A stretch of DNA of 64,000 nt, taken from the NCBI RefSeq assembly GCF_018128245.1, contig NZ_CP072378.1, positions 248,001 through 312,000 of the forward strand, given 5' to 3'. Origin of the DNA: Leptotrichia sp. oral taxon 221 (GTDB taxonomy: Bacteria; Fusobacteriota; Fusobacteriia; Fusobacteriales; Leptotrichiaceae). The translations under genes were made by a program, and so were the position numbers. Shown here piece by piece: positions 24,628 through 35,000 of the stretch (position 1 is its first letter; every line of letters begins with the position of its first letter). Below the pieces are notes generated by a model. It had not been told where the DNA came from, did no database searches, and was given only the letters and a program-made list of their open reading frames with translations.

Positions 24628-25413
24628 ATGGCAGTAATTACAATGAAACAATTATTAGAAGTAGGAGCACATTTTGGACACCAAGCAAAAAGATGGAATC
24701 CAAAAATGAAACCTTATATTTTTACAGAAAGAAATGGAATTCATATTTTAGATTTGCACCAAACTTTAGGAGCAACTGAAAAAGCATACGAATTCGTAAG
24801 AGAAATTTCAGCTGAAGGTGGAAAAGTATTATTCGTAGGAACTAAAAAACAAGCTCAAGAAGCAGTTAAAGAAGAAGCAGAAAGAGCTGGAGGATTCTAT
24901 GTAAACCACAGATGGTTAGGTGGATTATTAACTAACTTAGAAACTATTAAAAAAAGAGTACAAAGATTAAAAGACTTAGAAGAAATGGATGCTGATGGAA
25001 CTTTAGATACAGCTTATACTAAAAAAGAAGCTGGATTGTTAAGAAAAGAAATGGCTAAATTGTCTAAAAATATCGGTGGAATTAAAGAAATGAACGAATT
25101 ACCAGCAGCTTTATTCGTAGTAGATATTAAAAAAGAATTCTTAGCATTAGAAGAAGCTAAAAGATTAGGAATACCTGTAATCGCATTAATCGATACAAAC
25201 GTAGATCCTGAATTAGTAACTTACAGAATTCCTGCAAATGATGATGCAATTAGATCAGTAAAATTATTCGCACAAGTTATTGCAAACGCAGCTGTTGAAG
25301 GAAACGGTGGAGTAGAAGGAGTTTCTGAAGAAGTTGCACCTGAAGAAGTAGTTACAGAAGAAGTTGTTGAAGAAGTAGTAACTGAAACTGAAAATGAAAA
25401 TACAGAAGCATAA
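24628..25413 (+). CDS. rpsB: 30S ribosomal protein S2
   Basis: A 261-residue small-subunit protein. Signatures: [62 protein letters not shown] and [13 protein letters not shown]. The C-terminus carries a long acidic, Val/Glu-rich tail (from about residue 230, [18 protein letters not shown]), longer than in many S2 proteins. Strong aggagg site. First gene of rpsB-tsf-pyrH-frr. Confidence 0.98.
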   Translation: MAVITMKQLLEVGAHFGHQAKRWNPKMKPYIFTERNGIHILDLHQTLGATEKAYEFVREISAEGGKVLFVGTKKQAQEAVKEEAERAGGFYVNHRWLGGLLTNLETIKKRVQRLKDLEEMDADGTLDTAYTKKEAGLLRKEMAKLSKNIGGIKEMNELPAALFVVDIKKEFLALEEAKRLGIPVIALIDTNVDPELVTYRIPANDDAIRSVKLFAQVIANAAVEGNGGVEGVSEEVAPEEVVTEEVVEEVVTETENENTEA

Positions 25414-25445
25414 TTGAATTACAGAATAAATAAAATAAAAGGATA

Positions 25446-25465
25446 GGGGAATAAAACCATTCCCC
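25446..25465 (+). terminator. Hairpin between rpsB and tsf (partial terminator)
   Basis: A perfect 7-bp GC-rich stem ggggaat / attcccc with a 6-base loop, without a good T-tract. It may act as an attenuator or an RNA-processing/stability site that sets the S2 to EF-Ts ratio. Confidence 0.55.
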
Positions 25466-25513
25466 GATTCTTGTAAACACAGAAAATTTTAATAATTATA
25501 GGAGGGAAAAAAA

Positions 25514-26398
25514 GTGGCAATTACAACAGCACTTATTAAAGAATTAAGAGAAAGAACAGGAGCAGGAATGCTTGACTGTAAAAAAGCTTTACAAGAAAAC
25601 GGTGGAGACATCGAAAAAGCAATTGACTGGTTAAGAGAAAAAGGAATTGCTAAAGCAGCTAAAAAATCAGGAAGAGTAGCAGCTGAAGGATTGGTATTCG
25701 CAGCAGTTTCTGAAGATAGAAAAAAAGGTGCTATCTTGGAATTCAACTCTGAAACAGATTTCGTTGCTAAAAATGATGAATTCAAATCATTTGGAGAAAA
25801 ATTGGTAGACTTAACTTTAAACCATGATTTAACAAGTGAAGATGAATTAAAAGCAATTGAATTTGAAGGAAAAACTGTTGAAACTCATTTGACAGAATTA
25901 ATTGCTAAAATTGGTGAAAACATGAACATCAGAAGATTAAAAGTAGTTTCTACTGACGGATTCATCGAAACTTATATTCACTTAGGTGGAAAAATTGGAG
26001 TATTATTAAATGTTGAAGGAGAAGCTACTCCTGAAAATGTTGAAAAAGCAAAAGGAGTTGCAATGCATATCGCAGCAATGGATCCTAAATACTTAGATAA
26101 ATCAGAAGTTACAGTTGAAGATTTAGAAAGAGAAAAAGAAATTGCAAGACACCAATTAACTGCTGAAGGAAAACCGGCTAATATTATTGAAAAAATATTA
26201 GAAGGAAAAATGAGAAAATTCTACGAAGAAAACTGTTTAGTACAACAAAAATATGTTAGAGATGACAGTGTTACTATCGGAGAGTTTATTGCCCCTAGCA
26301 CAATAAATTCATTTGACAGATTTAAAGTTGGAGAAGGAATCGAAAAAGAAGAAGTAGATTTTGCTGCAGAAGTAGCTGCACAAATTTCTGGAAACTAG
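25514..26398 (+). CDS. tsf: Elongation factor Ts
   Basis: A 294-residue nucleotide exchange factor for EF-Tu. The UBA-like N-terminal domain has [20 protein letters not shown]. The core carries the TDFVAKN motif ([12 protein letters not shown]) that contacts EF-Tu, then IAAMDPKYL and [20 protein letters not shown] start at 25514 behind an aggaggg site. Confidence 0.97.
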   Translation: MAITTALIKELRERTGAGMLDCKKALQENGGDIEKAIDWLREKGIAKAAKKSGRVAAEGLVFAAVSEDRKKGAILEFNSETDFVAKNDEFKSFGEKLVDLTLNHDLTSEDELKAIEFEGKTVETHLTELIAKIGENMNIRRLKVVSTDGFIETYIHLGGKIGVLLNVEGEATPENVEKAKGVAMHIAAMDPKYLDKSEVTVEDLEREKEIARHQLTAEGKPANIIEKILEGKMRKFYEENCLVQQKYVRDDSVTIGEFIAPSTINSFDRFKVGEGIEKEEVDFAAEVAAQISGN

Positions 26399-26402
26399 AA
26401 AT

Positions 26403-26426
26403 TAGGGGGATTTTCCCCCTATTTTT
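26403..26426 (+). terminator. tsf terminator
   Basis: taggggga / tcccccta with a 3-base loop, then T5. Confidence 0.85.
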
Positions 26427-26427
26427 G

Positions 26428-26433
26428 TATAAT
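26428..26433 (+). promoter_or_regulatory. -10 box of a pyrH promoter
   Basis: A perfect TATAAT directly behind the tsf terminator, 26 bases before pyrH. The -35 would lie inside the terminator stem and is poor. Confidence 0.5.
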
Positions 26434-26459
26434 ATACTCATGAATGGGAGAAATGAAAT

Positions 26460-27170
26460 ATGCTTAAATATAAAAGAATATTATTGAAATTGAGTGGGGA
26501 AGCACTTGCTGGAGATAAAGAATTTGGATTTTCAAATGATGTACTTGAAAGTTTTGCAAGACAAATAAAAGAAGTTCATGACCAAGGAGTAGAAGTAGCT
26601 ATTGTAATTGGTGGTGGAAATATTTTCCGTGGAATAAGTGGAATGGAAAAAGGTTTTGATAGAGTGACTGGAGATACAATGGGAATGCTTGCAACTATTA
26701 TGAATGGGCTTGCATTGCAAAATTCTATCGAAAATTTAGGTGTGCCAACAAGAGTGATGAGTGCACTTCAAATGCCACAAGTTGCAGAACCTTTTATTAG
26801 AAGAAAAGCGATAAGACATCTTGAAAAAGGAAGAGTTGTTATTTTTGCAGGTGGTACAAGTAATCCGTATTTCACAACTGATTCATCTGGAGCGTTAAGA
26901 GCTGTAGAAATACATGCTGATGTGTTGGCGAAAGGAACAAAAGTTGATGGAATTTATGATAAAGATCCTATGAAATTTGAAGATGCAGTAAGATATGAAA
27001 CTGTTAGCTATGCAGAAGCTATTTCTAAAAATTTAAAAGTTATGGATACTGCAGCACTTTCATTATGTAGAGAAAATGAGATGCCAATAGTTGTATTTAA
27101 TGCTTTGGAAGAAGGAAATATCTTGAAAATGGCTCAAGGTGAAAACATTGGGACAGTTGTAACTGATTAA
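26460..27170 (+). CDS. pyrH: Uridylate kinase (UMP kinase)
   Basis: A 236-residue hexameric amino-acid-kinase-fold enzyme converting UMP to UDP. Motifs: RILLKLSGEALAG (5-17), IVIGGGNIFRG, DRVTGDTMGMLATIMNG and FAGGTSNPYFTTDSSGALRA, then KVDGIYDKDP. The position between tsf and frr is the usual bacterial order. Confidence 0.97.
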   Translation: MLKYKRILLKLSGEALAGDKEFGFSNDVLESFARQIKEVHDQGVEVAIVIGGGNIFRGISGMEKGFDRVTGDTMGMLATIMNGLALQNSIENLGVPTRVMSALQMPQVAEPFIRRKAIRHLEKGRVVIFAGGTSNPYFTTDSSGALRAVEIHADVLAKGTKVDGIYDKDPMKFEDAVRYETVSYAEAISKNLKVMDTAALSLCRENEMPIVVFNALEEGNILKMAQGENIGTVVTD

Positions 27171-27281
27171 TTGAAAAGGATAGGTTATTTTTAAAAATAC
27201 TCGCTTGAAGAAAGATAAAAAAATAACTTTGTGAGTTTGATTCAGAAAAAAATAAAATAAAAAATAGAAGGTGGTATAAAT

Positions 27282-27839
27282 ATGTTAAATACTATTTTAG
27301 CAGAAGCAGAAAGCAAAATGGAAAAATCTGTTGAAAATACAAAAGAAAAATTTTCACATGTAAGAGCAGGAAGAGCTAATGTATCTATGTTAGATGGTGT
27401 TTCAGTAGAAGCTTATGGAACTCCAACTCCATTAAATCAAGTTGGGACAGTTTCAGCACCAGAAGCTAGATTATTAGTAATTGATCCTTGGGATAAATCT
27501 TTAATTCCTGCGATTGAAAAAACAATTTTACAAGCAAACTTAGGATTTAATCCTTCAAATGATGGTAAAATCATTAGATTGGTAGTACCTGAATTGACTG
27601 AGGATAGAAGAAAAGAATATGTAAAAGTTGTAAAAAAAGAAGCTGAAGAAGGAAAAGTAGCTGTTAGAAATGTTAGAAAAGATGTAAATAACAAATTGAG
27701 AAAATTAGAAAAAGATAGCGAAATTACTGAAGATGAATTAAAAGCAAGTGAAGAAAAAGTTCAAAAATCTACAGATAAATATATTGCAGCTATTGATACT
27801 GCATTGGCGGCTAAAGAAAAAGAATTGTTGACAGTTTAG
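27282..27839 (+). CDS. frr: Ribosome recycling factor
   Basis: A 185-residue protein that splits post-termination ribosomes with EF-G. Signatures: HVRAGRANVSMLDGV, YGTPTPLNQVGTVSAPEAR, NDGKIIRLVVPELTEDRRKE and the long C-terminal helical arm. Normal length. Start ATG 27282 behind gaaggtgg. Confidence 0.97.
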   Translation: MLNTILAEAESKMEKSVENTKEKFSHVRAGRANVSMLDGVSVEAYGTPTPLNQVGTVSAPEARLLVIDPWDKSLIPAIEKTILQANLGFNPSNDGKIIRLVVPELTEDRRKEYVKVVKKEAEEGKVAVRNVRKDVNNKLRKLEKDSEITEDELKASEEKVQKSTDKYIAAIDTALAAKEKELLTV

Positions 27840-27870
27840 TTTCAACAAAATAGAGTATTAATGTAAAATA

Positions 27871-27925
27871 AAATTCGATAATCTAAAAACTATTATATTT
27901 AGAATTTAGGCTATCGAATTTTTTT
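27871..27925. terminator. Bidirectional terminator between frr and the UPF0210 gene
   Basis: A perfect 10-bp outer stem aaattcgata / tatcgaattt with a structured 31-base loop. T-rich on both outer sides, between convergent genes. Confidence 0.75.
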
Positions 27926-27952
27926 ATATTAAGTTTAATTCGAAATAATAAA

Positions 27953-29317
27953 TTAATTTTTCAATGCTTGAATTGGAGGGGCAACTCTTCCACCTCTATT
28001 AATTAATACTGAACAATCAAGACTATTGATATTTATGATGTCAGCTTCTCCTAAAAGTCCACCGAATACTACTCTATCTCCAGCTTTTTTACCAGGAACA
28101 GGAATTATACGAACGGCTGTTGTTTTACTGTTAACCATTCCAATTGCCATTTCATCTGCGATAATTCCAGAAATTACAGCTTCTGGAGTATCACCTGGGA
28201 TAGCAATCATATCTAATCCAACTGAACATACACAAGTCATTGCTTCTAATTTTTCTAATGTTAGGTAACCTTTACTTGTTGCATCAATCATTCCTTGATC
28301 TTCACTGACAGGGATAAATGCTCCTGTTAATCCACCGACACGAGAAGCAGCCATTGCTCCACCTTTTTTAACGGCATCATTTAAGATAGCTAATGCAAGT
28401 GTAGTTCCGTAAGCTCCTACAGATTCTAATCCAAATTCTTCAAGAACGTTTCCAACACTGTCTCCAATTGCAGGAGTAGGTGCTAGAGATAAATCCATAA
28501 TTCCAAAGTCAACACCTAATTTGGCAGCAACTTCTTTACCAACTAATTCTCCCATTCTTGTGATTTTGAAACTAACTTTTTTAATTGCTTCTGTAATTTC
28601 ATCAATTTTTGCATTTTTATCAATTTGAGATAAGACATGTCTTACAACTCCAGGTCCACTAACTCCTACATTTAATACTAAATCAGGATTTTCAACACCG
28701 TGGAATGCTCCAGCCATAAATGGATTGTCAGGAACAGCATTTGTAAATACTACAAATTTTGCTGCAGCAAGTCCATCTTGGTCAGCTGATAATTCGGCTA
28801 ATTCTCTTACAGTTTTTCCCATTATTTTAACTGCGTCTAAATTGATTCCAGATTTTGTTGAACCAACGTTAACTGATGAACAAACTCTGTCTGTTTCGCT
28901 CAAAGCTTTAGGAATACTATTTATTAAGTTAATATCTCCTTTTGTCATACCTTTGTCAACAAGAGCAGTAAATCCACCAATAAAGTCAATTCCAATTTCT
29001 TTTGCAGCTCTGTCTAATGCTTTTGCAAAAATTGTGTAGTCATCTGTATCAGTTGCGTTTCCTACAATAGCGATAGGTGTTACTGACACTCTTTTATTCA
29101 CGATTGGCACGTTATATTTGCTAGAAACTTCTTCTGCATATTTTACCAAGTGTTTACCATTTTTTACAATTTTGTTATAAATATTTTCGGCTGTTTTTTC
29201 AGCACTATGTTCGATACAATCCAATAAGCTAATTCCTAATGTAACAGTTCTTACATCTAGATTTTGCATATCAATCATGCTTATCGTTTCAAGTATCTCA
29301 TCAGGTAATAAATTCAT
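27953..29317 (-). CDS. PFL/UPF0210 (DUF711) family protein
   Basis: A 454-residue cytoplasmic protein of a conserved family of unknown activity, distantly related to pyruvate formate-lyase-like folds. Family stretches seen: [18 protein letters not shown] at the N-terminus, [50 protein letters not shown] and [17 protein letters not shown]. It lies just downstream of the UPF0237 ACT-domain gene, a pair found together in many anaerobes, so a shared ligand-sensing role is likely but not shown. ATG behind aggaga. Confidence 0.92.
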   Translation of the reverse strand: MNLLPDEILETISMIDMQNLDVRTVTLGISLLDCIEHSAEKTAENIYNKIVKNGKHLVKYAEEVSSKYNVPIVNKRVSVTPIAIVGNATDTDDYTIFAKALDRAAKEIGIDFIGGFTALVDKGMTKGDINLINSIPKALSETDRVCSSVNVGSTKSGINLDAVKIMGKTVRELAELSADQDGLAAAKFVVFTNAVPDNPFMAGAFHGVENPDLVLNVGVSGPGVVRHVLSQIDKNAKIDEITEAIKKVSFKITRMGELVGKEVAAKLGVDFGIMDLSLAPTPAIGDSVGNVLEEFGLESVGAYGTTLALAILNDAVKKGGAMAASRVGGLTGAFIPVSEDQGMIDATSKGYLTLEKLEAMTCVCSVGLDMIAIPGDTPEAVISGIIADEMAIGMVNSKTTAVRIIPVPGKKAGDRVVFGGLLGEADIININSLDCSVLINRGGRVAPPIQALKN

Positions 29318-29349
29318 TATATTCTCCTTACTTTTTATTAAATATTATA

Positions 29350-29625
29350 TTATATTCTGTGCATAGTTTTAAAAATTTCTTCATGTTGTAAAAATACTCT
29401 TACACCAATTTTTTCTTCAAATACTTTAAATTCATCTTGAAGAGCTTTAATATCCTTGTGTTCTCCAGCTTCAACAAGCATAATCATAGCAAAAATATCA
29501 TCCTCAAAAACTTTTTGTGTAATATCAATGATATTCATTTTTAATTCACTTAATTTACTTGATACATTTGCTACAATACCTGTTTTATCACTACCAATAA
29601 CTGTAACTACGATTCTATTATTCAC
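29350..29625 (-). CDS. ACT-domain protein, UPF0237 family
   Basis: A 91-residue protein consisting of one ACT ligand-binding domain (IVVTVIGSDKTGIVANVSSKL, then NIIDITQKV). UPF0237 proteins are presumed amino-acid sensors. It has a GTG start at 29625 with an aggagg site; an out-of-frame ATG lies within that region. First gene of a two-gene operon with the UPF0210 protein. Confidence 0.9.
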   Translation of the reverse strand: MNNRIVVTVIGSDKTGIVANVSSKLSELKMNIIDITQKVFEDDIFAMIMLVEAGEHKDIKALQDEFKVFEEKIGVRVFLQHEEIFKTMHRI

Positions 29626-29849
29626 TTTACATCCTCCTAAATTATTTTTTCATTGCTCTAATTAAAGCAAAAAAATTATATATGATTTTATTATCGCACA
29701 AAAAAAAGAAATTAGCAAATGATTTTAGGTTATGTGACAATAAATATGGTAAATGTTTAAAAAAATATGAAAAATATTCAATAATTGTTGCAATTAAGGT
29801 AAAAAAGATATAAAATATGAGGGAAGTGAAATTTTTTGAGGAGGGAAAA

Positions 29850-30434
29850 GTGGTAGTTGGTTTAACTGGCGGAATTGGGAGTGGAAAAAGTACAGTAAGT
29901 AGGATTTTGCAGAAGAAAGGTTATCCTTTGATTGATTTGGATAAAATATCGCATGAGGTTATTGAGTATCCAGAGGTTATTGAAAAATTGGTGAAGGCTT
30001 TCGGTGAAGATATTTTGGATGAGAATGGAAAGATTTCTCGACGGAAATTGGGAGCAGTTGTTTTTGGGAATAAAGAAAAATTGAGAGAAATAAATTCGAT
30101 TATGCATCCTGTAATTTTGGCTGAAATGCGAAGGCAAGTGCGATTATTGGAAAAAATAAATAAAATTGTATTTGTGGAAATACAGCTTTTGTTTGAGGTG
30201 AAGTGGGAGAAGGAATTTGATGTTATTTTGCTGGTTTATGTTGATAGGGAAACACAGATAAAAAGGGTGATGGAGCGTGATGGCAGAACATTTGAAGAAG
30301 TTGAAAAAATTATAAATTCTCAAATAAATCTAGAAGATAAAAAGAAAAAAAGTGATTATGTCATAGATAATACAAAAAAAATTGAAGAAGTGGAATTGGA
30401 AATTGAAAAAATTTTAAAAGAATTGGAAGTTTAG
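29850..30434 (+). CDS. coaE: Dephospho-CoA kinase
   Basis: A 194-residue P-loop kinase for the last step of coenzyme A synthesis. It starts VVGLTGGIGSGKSTVS with the P-loop at about 7-14, then LIDLDKISHEV and the lid region VYVDRETQIKRVMERDGRTFEEV. GTG at 29850 has a gaggaggg site 5 bases before it and leaves the usual short N-terminus. An in-frame ATG at 29817 would add 11 residues but lacks a good ribosome site. Confidence 0.93.
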   Translation: MVVGLTGGIGSGKSTVSRILQKKGYPLIDLDKISHEVIEYPEVIEKLVKAFGEDILDENGKISRRKLGAVVFGNKEKLREINSIMHPVILAEMRRQVRLLEKINKIVFVEIQLLFEVKWEKEFDVILLVYVDRETQIKRVMERDGRTFEEVEKIINSQINLEDKKKKSDYVIDNTKKIEEVELEIEKILKELEV

Positions 30435-30460
30435 ACGAAGATTTCGTGAAAGGTGGAAAA

Positions 30461-31294
30461 ATGAAAAATTTTTTTAAATTAGTAATATTAGTAATTGGAA
30501 TATTGCTAATTGGATGGTTGTGTTTACCATATAATTTGTTGATAATTGGAAGTGATGCGAGACCTTGGGAAGAAATGAAAGGGACTAGAGCAGATGGGTT
30601 GATTCTTGTAAAGGTTGTTCCGTTACTAGCTAAAGTTGATATGATTTCTATACCAAGAGATACTTATGCAGAAATTCCTTGTGAGGATAATTGGAAAAGA
30701 GATAAAATAACGCACTCGTTTGCATTTGGGAGTGTGAGAGATGGGAAAGATGGAGGACGAAAATGTACCATTGAAGCTGTTGAAAATTTATTGGAAACAA
30801 AGATAAATTATAGTGTTGTATTTAGATTTGATGATGTAATAAATTTGACAACTTTGATAGGTGGAGTTGATATCGTTGCAAACCATACATTTACACAAGA
30901 TGAGCAACATTTTGATGAAGGTAAGAAATATAGAATTAGTGGAGAAAGAGCGTTAGCGTATACAAGACATAGAAAATCAGACGGTGCATTTGAAAGAGAT
31001 GGAAGACAAAGACAAGTAATGCAAGAAATTATAAAAAAATTAGTAAAACCAAGTGGTTGGAAATATATTCCAAGAGTTTATAAATATGTAAATAAAAGAA
31101 TGGAAATATCTGCTAATCCTATAAAAGCGTTAGCTGTGTTACCTGCAATATTGTTGAAAAAAGATGGGATAACTCAGAAGGAAATTACAGGAGACGGAAA
31201 AATGATGAATGGAATTTATTATTTCATTCCGAATGAAGAATCATTGGAAAAGGCAAAAGAAGATTTTTCAATGGATTTTAATTTAGGATTTTAA
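30461..31294 (+). CDS. LytR-CpsA-Psr (LCP) family cell-wall protein
   Basis: A 277-residue membrane-anchored protein. One N-terminal transmembrane helix (about 4-25) is followed by an extracytoplasmic LCP domain with NLLIIGSDARPW, KGTRADGLILVKV, DMISIPRDTYAEIP, DKITHSFAFG and ALAYTRHRKSDGAFERDGRQRQ, the Asp/Arg set that binds polyprenyl pyrophosphate. LCP enzymes transfer glycopolymers to peptidoglycan in Gram-positives; the role in this diderm is less clear. ATG 30461 follows aggtgg; the GTG at 30446 is less likely. Confidence 0.9.
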   Translation: MKNFFKLVILVIGILLIGWLCLPYNLLIIGSDARPWEEMKGTRADGLILVKVVPLLAKVDMISIPRDTYAEIPCEDNWKRDKITHSFAFGSVRDGKDGGRKCTIEAVENLLETKINYSVVFRFDDVINLTTLIGGVDIVANHTFTQDEQHFDEGKKYRISGERALAYTRHRKSDGAFERDGRQRQVMQEIIKKLVKPSGWKYIPRVYKYVNKRMEISANPIKALAVLPAILLKKDGITQKEITGDGKMMNGIYYFIPNEESLEKAKEDFSMDFNLGF

Positions 31295-31344
31295 TAGTAT
31301 TTGAAAAAAATTTAGAATAAAAATTATTAAAAAGGAGAAAAAAA

Positions 31345-31944
31345 TTGAGAATAAAAAAAGCTGATTTTGTGAAATCTGCAGTAAAAGAAGCAGATTATCC
31401 AGAATTTAACAGTATAGAATTTTCATTTATAGGGCGATCAAATGTAGGAAAATCGTCATTGATAAATTCGTTGACAGGAAGAAGAAGTTTGGCGAGAACG
31501 AGTAAAACGCCAGGAAGAACACAATTAATAAATTATTTTTTGATAGATAATGAAATTTATTTTATTGATTTGCCAGGGTATGGATTTGCGAAGGTGCCTG
31601 ATACAGTGAAAAAAGATTGGGGGAAAACAATAGAAACTTATTTAACTTCAAAAAGAAAGAAAATAGTATTTTTATTGTTGGATTTGAGAAGAATTCCTTC
31701 TGGAGAAGATATGGAAATGTTGAAATGGTTGGAACATTATGAGGTAGAATATTATATTATATTTACTAAATCAGATAAATTATCAAATAATGAGAAGTTT
31801 AGACAATTGAAGGAAATTAAGAAAAAATTACAGTTCGATAACGAAGATGTATTTTTCTATTCATCATTGAAAAATACTGGAAGGGAAGAATTGACAGATT
31901 TTATTTATAAGAGAAAAGAGGAATACGACAAAACTGGAGAATAA
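31345..31944 (+). CDS. yihA: Ribosome biogenesis GTPase EngB/YihA/YsxC
   Basis: A 199-residue small GTPase needed for assembly of the large ribosomal subunit. G1 GRSNVGKSSLIN (about 31-42), G2 T in KTPGRTQLINYF, G3 DLPGYGFA, G4 TKSDKL and G5 SSLKNTG. TTG start at 31345 behind aaaaggag. Normal length. Confidence 0.95.
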   Translation: MRIKKADFVKSAVKEADYPEFNSIEFSFIGRSNVGKSSLINSLTGRRSLARTSKTPGRTQLINYFLIDNEIYFIDLPGYGFAKVPDTVKKDWGKTIETYLTSKRKKIVFLLLDLRRIPSGEDMEMLKWLEHYEVEYYIIFTKSDKLSNNEKFRQLKEIKKKLQFDNEDVFFYSSLKNTGREELTDFIYKRKEEYDKTGE

Positions 31945-31992
31945 TTTTGTAATTCAAGAGTTAGATTTGTGCATATGAAGGAGGAAAAAATT

Positions 31993-33795
31993 GTGAAAAT
32001 TTTAAAAAAAATAAAATTTTTTAATATATTGCTCACAATTTTTTTTGTATTTTCAATTTTTTTAAATGCTGAAAGTATAAAAAATTATGATGTAACAGTG
32101 ACGATAAATAAAGATGCTACATTGACAGTAAAAGAAAAAATAGATTATGAATTTGATGGAATGAGGCATGGAATCTATCATGATATTTCGTTGGCTTCAA
32201 AAGAAAAAATTGATAATTTATATAAACCTTATGTGAAAATGTTGTCAGTAACAAGAAATGGTATGAAAGAAAAATATAGATCTCAGAATTTTTTTGATGG
32301 GGTGAGATATGCGATAGGAGATGGTTTTGAGGAAATTACTGGTTCGAATAAGTATGAAATTGAGTATAAAATTTATAACATGCTGCTTAGGAGAAGAGAT
32401 GCTTATCAAATATATTTTAATGTGATTGGAAAATTTTGGCAAATGCCGATAGAAAAGGCAAATGTTACAATAAAAATGTATGATGGGGAAGTTATTAAGG
32501 AAGATGAGATCGCAAAATTTGATGTTTATTCGGGAGAGTTTGGCGATTCATCTAATGATTATGAAGTAGTAAAGAATTTTGGGAAAATTACTATAAATTC
32601 GACAAATCAATTTGATATAAGTAATGGAATAACATTTTGGTTAAATTTGAAAACAGATAAAATTTCACCTACTGATTTTGATACATTGAAAATGTTGCTG
32701 GTAACTAATCCAGTTTTAGTAATAGGACCTGCATTAGTAATTCTTTTGATAATTTATGCGTTTTTTTCTTGGGCATTTTTTGGAAAAGATCCAGTAAAAA
32801 GAGCAATTGTACCAGAATTTAATCCACCAAAAGATATGTCTTCTATGTTTGTTGCTTATATTAATGGGACGAGAGATCCTAAAGAAATTATAAACATAGG
32901 AGTACTGTCGTTGATTTCTAAAGGATTTATAAAGGCAGTCGATAAAGAAGGTGATGGAAAAAATATTGAATATCTGATTTCAAGAGGGAAAAATCGAGAA
33001 GAATTGTTTAAGGAAGAAAAAATGTTGTTGGAAACTTTTTTTATCGAGAAGAATGACACATTTCAAGAAAGTGAGAAATTGTATATTATATCAAATAAAA
33101 TCTTGAATTATTTTAGTGAAATTCATGAAAAAGTTGTTTATCAAAAGAATCTTGGATTTTTAATGCCGTTTATTTTGAGCGTTACTTTGATTGTGCTAAT
33201 GGCAGTTATTGGAAATGGATTTTTGCAAGATGTGGGATTTGATGAGAATATATTTTTTGCATTTATCGTGTTGACGTTTGGAATTGTTATTGTTGAAATT
33301 TTGATATCATCAGTGAAAATTGGTTCTAAAATAGTGTTTGCGGTATTGGCGGTTGTTGGAGTAGTTATTATGATAAAAAGTGTAGTTTGCTCTTCTATAA
33401 TTTTAATGGTTTTATTGATTATTTTTCTAATTTATTCAAAATTGATTGGGAAATATACGAATGATATTATCAAGAAAAAAGAGTATATCAAAGGTATGAA
33501 ATTGTATTTGAAAACTGCTGAAGATAGTCAAATTAAGAAATTTAATGATGTTGATGAGATGGCAAATTATTTTAAAAGAATACTTCCGTTTGCAGCAGCT
33601 TTAGGAATACTTGATGATGCAATAAAGTTAATGCAAAAATCAATAAGTTTATACGGATATGAAGCTGACTACAGTTACATTGTCCAAAAATCGCATATGT
33701 CTTCATATGACAATCTTTCTTTGAGAGCAAAATTATATAATAGATATAACCGAGGTCAAGAAAAAATATTTCAAAGAAATCGTTCTAAATTTTAG
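31993..33795 (+). CDS. DUF2207 domain membrane protein
   Basis: A 600-residue protein. A signal peptide/first helix (about 8-25) is followed by an extracytoplasmic N-terminal domain of DUF2207 type (YDVTVTINKDATLTVKEKIDYEF, MRHGIYHDI). A transmembrane helix near 245-265 leads to a cytoplasmic part with AYINGTRDPKEIINIGVLSLISKGFI, and a cluster of helices at about 385-490. The C-terminal FNDVDEMANYFKRILPFAAALG is typical of the family. Function unknown. GTG at 31993 has aaggagg 8 bases upstream; earlier in-frame GTG/ATG codons overlap that site. Confidence 0.85.
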   Translation: MKILKKIKFFNILLTIFFVFSIFLNAESIKNYDVTVTINKDATLTVKEKIDYEFDGMRHGIYHDISLASKEKIDNLYKPYVKMLSVTRNGMKEKYRSQNFFDGVRYAIGDGFEEITGSNKYEIEYKIYNMLLRRRDAYQIYFNVIGKFWQMPIEKANVTIKMYDGEVIKEDEIAKFDVYSGEFGDSSNDYEVVKNFGKITINSTNQFDISNGITFWLNLKTDKISPTDFDTLKMLLVTNPVLVIGPALVILLIIYAFFSWAFFGKDPVKRAIVPEFNPPKDMSSMFVAYINGTRDPKEIINIGVLSLISKGFIKAVDKEGDGKNIEYLISRGKNREELFKEEKMLLETFFIEKNDTFQESEKLYIISNKILNYFSEIHEKVVYQKNLGFLMPFILSVTLIVLMAVIGNGFLQDVGFDENIFFAFIVLTFGIVIVEILISSVKIGSKIVFAVLAVVGVVIMIKSVVCSSIILMVLLIIFLIYSKLIGKYTNDIIKKKEYIKGMKLYLKTAEDSQIKKFNDVDEMANYFKRILPFAAALGILDDAIKLMQKSISLYGYEADYSYIVQKSHMSSYDNLSLRAKLYNRYNRGQEKIFQRNRSKF

Positions 33796-33806
33796 GACGA
33801 TTTTTC
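33777..33806 (+). terminator. Terminator overlapping the end of the DUF2207 gene
   Basis: aaatcgttct / aggacgattt (one G-U pair), 7-base loop, then T5; the stop codon lies at the loop. Confidence 0.8.
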
Positions 33807-33828
33807 TTATTTTATCAATGTTTTTTGT

Positions 33829-33857
33829 TTGAAAAAAAAGACAAAATATGATAAAAT
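33829..33857 (+). promoter_or_regulatory. prfA promoter
   Basis: TTGAAA, 17 bases and TAAAAT, about 64 bases before prfA. Confidence 0.65.
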
Positions 33858-33920
33858 ATACAAATATTGAGTTACGGAAATAAATAATATATTAATAAAA
33901 AATGGGAGTTGAAATTAAAT

Positions 33921-35000
33921 ATGTTTCAAAAATTAGATGACGTTGTATTAAAGCACGAAGAATTAACGAAAATGCTGATGGATCCTGAAGTAATATCAGA
34001 TCCTAAAAAGCTTATGGAATACAACAAGGCTTTAAACAGCATAGATGAAATAGTAAAAAAATATACATATTACAAATCGCAAAAAGAAGAAATGGAAAGT
34101 CTTAAAGAAGATTTAAAATTAGAAAAAGATCATGAAATGAAAGAAATGATGCTTGAAGAAATTCATTCGATAGAAGAAGAAATTCCAACATTGGAAGAAG
34201 AATTAAAAATACTTTTATTACCTAAAGATCCTAATGATGATAAAAATGTTATTATGGAAATTAGAGCTGGAGCAGGTGGAGATGAAGCAGCTTTATTTGC
34301 AGCAGATATTTTCAGAATGTTTATTCGATATGCAGAAAGAAATAGATGGAAAACTGAAATCATTGAAAAAAATGAAATTGGAGTAGGTGGATTAAAAGAG
34401 GTAACATTCTTGATTAAAGGGCATGGAGCTTATTCTAGATTGAAATTTGAAAGTGGAGTTCATAGAGTGCAAAGGGTTCCTGCTACAGAATCTTCTGGAA
34501 GAGTACATACTTCGACAATTACAGTTGCAGTATTGCCAGAAATTGATGATGTTAGTGAAGTTGAAATTAATCCAAGTGACTTGAAGATTGATACTTATAG
34601 ATCAAGTGGTGCAGGTGGACAGCACGTAAATACTACAGATTCAGCAGTTAGAATTACGCATTTACCTACAGGATTGGTAGTTACTTCTCAAGATGGAAGA
34701 TCGCAAATAAAAAATAAAGAAGCAGCAATGAAGGTATTAGCTTCAAAATTATATGAAATGGAATACGAAAAACAAAGAAAAGAAGTTGAAAGTGAAAGAA
34801 GATCGCAAGTAGGAAGTGGAGATAGATCTGAAAAAATAAGAACATATAATTTCCCTCAAGGAAGGGTTACAGATCACAGAATTAAATTGACATTACACAG
34901 ATTAGAAGCGGTGCTAGATGGAGATTTAGATGAAATGATTGATGCGTTAATCGCTTATGATCAAGCAGAAATGTTAAAAGCTGTTGGTGATAATGAGTAA
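33921..35000 (+). CDS. prfA: Peptide chain release factor 1
   Basis: A 359-residue factor ending translation at UAA and UAG. Codon-recognition PAT motif in [15 protein letters not shown]. The catalytic GGQ lies in [17 protein letters not shown]; its Gln is the substrate of PrmC, encoded next. ATG 33921 is chosen; a TTG at 33909 abuts the gggag site and is rejected. The stop overlaps the prmC start (ATG at 34993). Confidence 0.96.
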   Translation: MFQKLDDVVLKHEELTKMLMDPEVISDPKKLMEYNKALNSIDEIVKKYTYYKSQKEEMESLKEDLKLEKDHEMKEMMLEEIHSIEEEIPTLEEELKILLLPKDPNDDKNVIMEIRAGAGGDEAALFAADIFRMFIRYAERNRWKTEIIEKNEIGVGGLKEVTFLIKGHGAYSRLKFESGVHRVQRVPATESSGRVHTSTITVAVLPEIDDVSEVEINPSDLKIDTYRSSGAGGQHVNTTDSAVRITHLPTGLVVTSQDGRSQIKNKEAAMKVLASKLYEMEYEKQRKEVESERRSQVGSGDRSEKIRTYNFPQGRVTDHRIKLTLHRLEAVLDGDLDEMIDALIAYDQAEMLKAVGDNE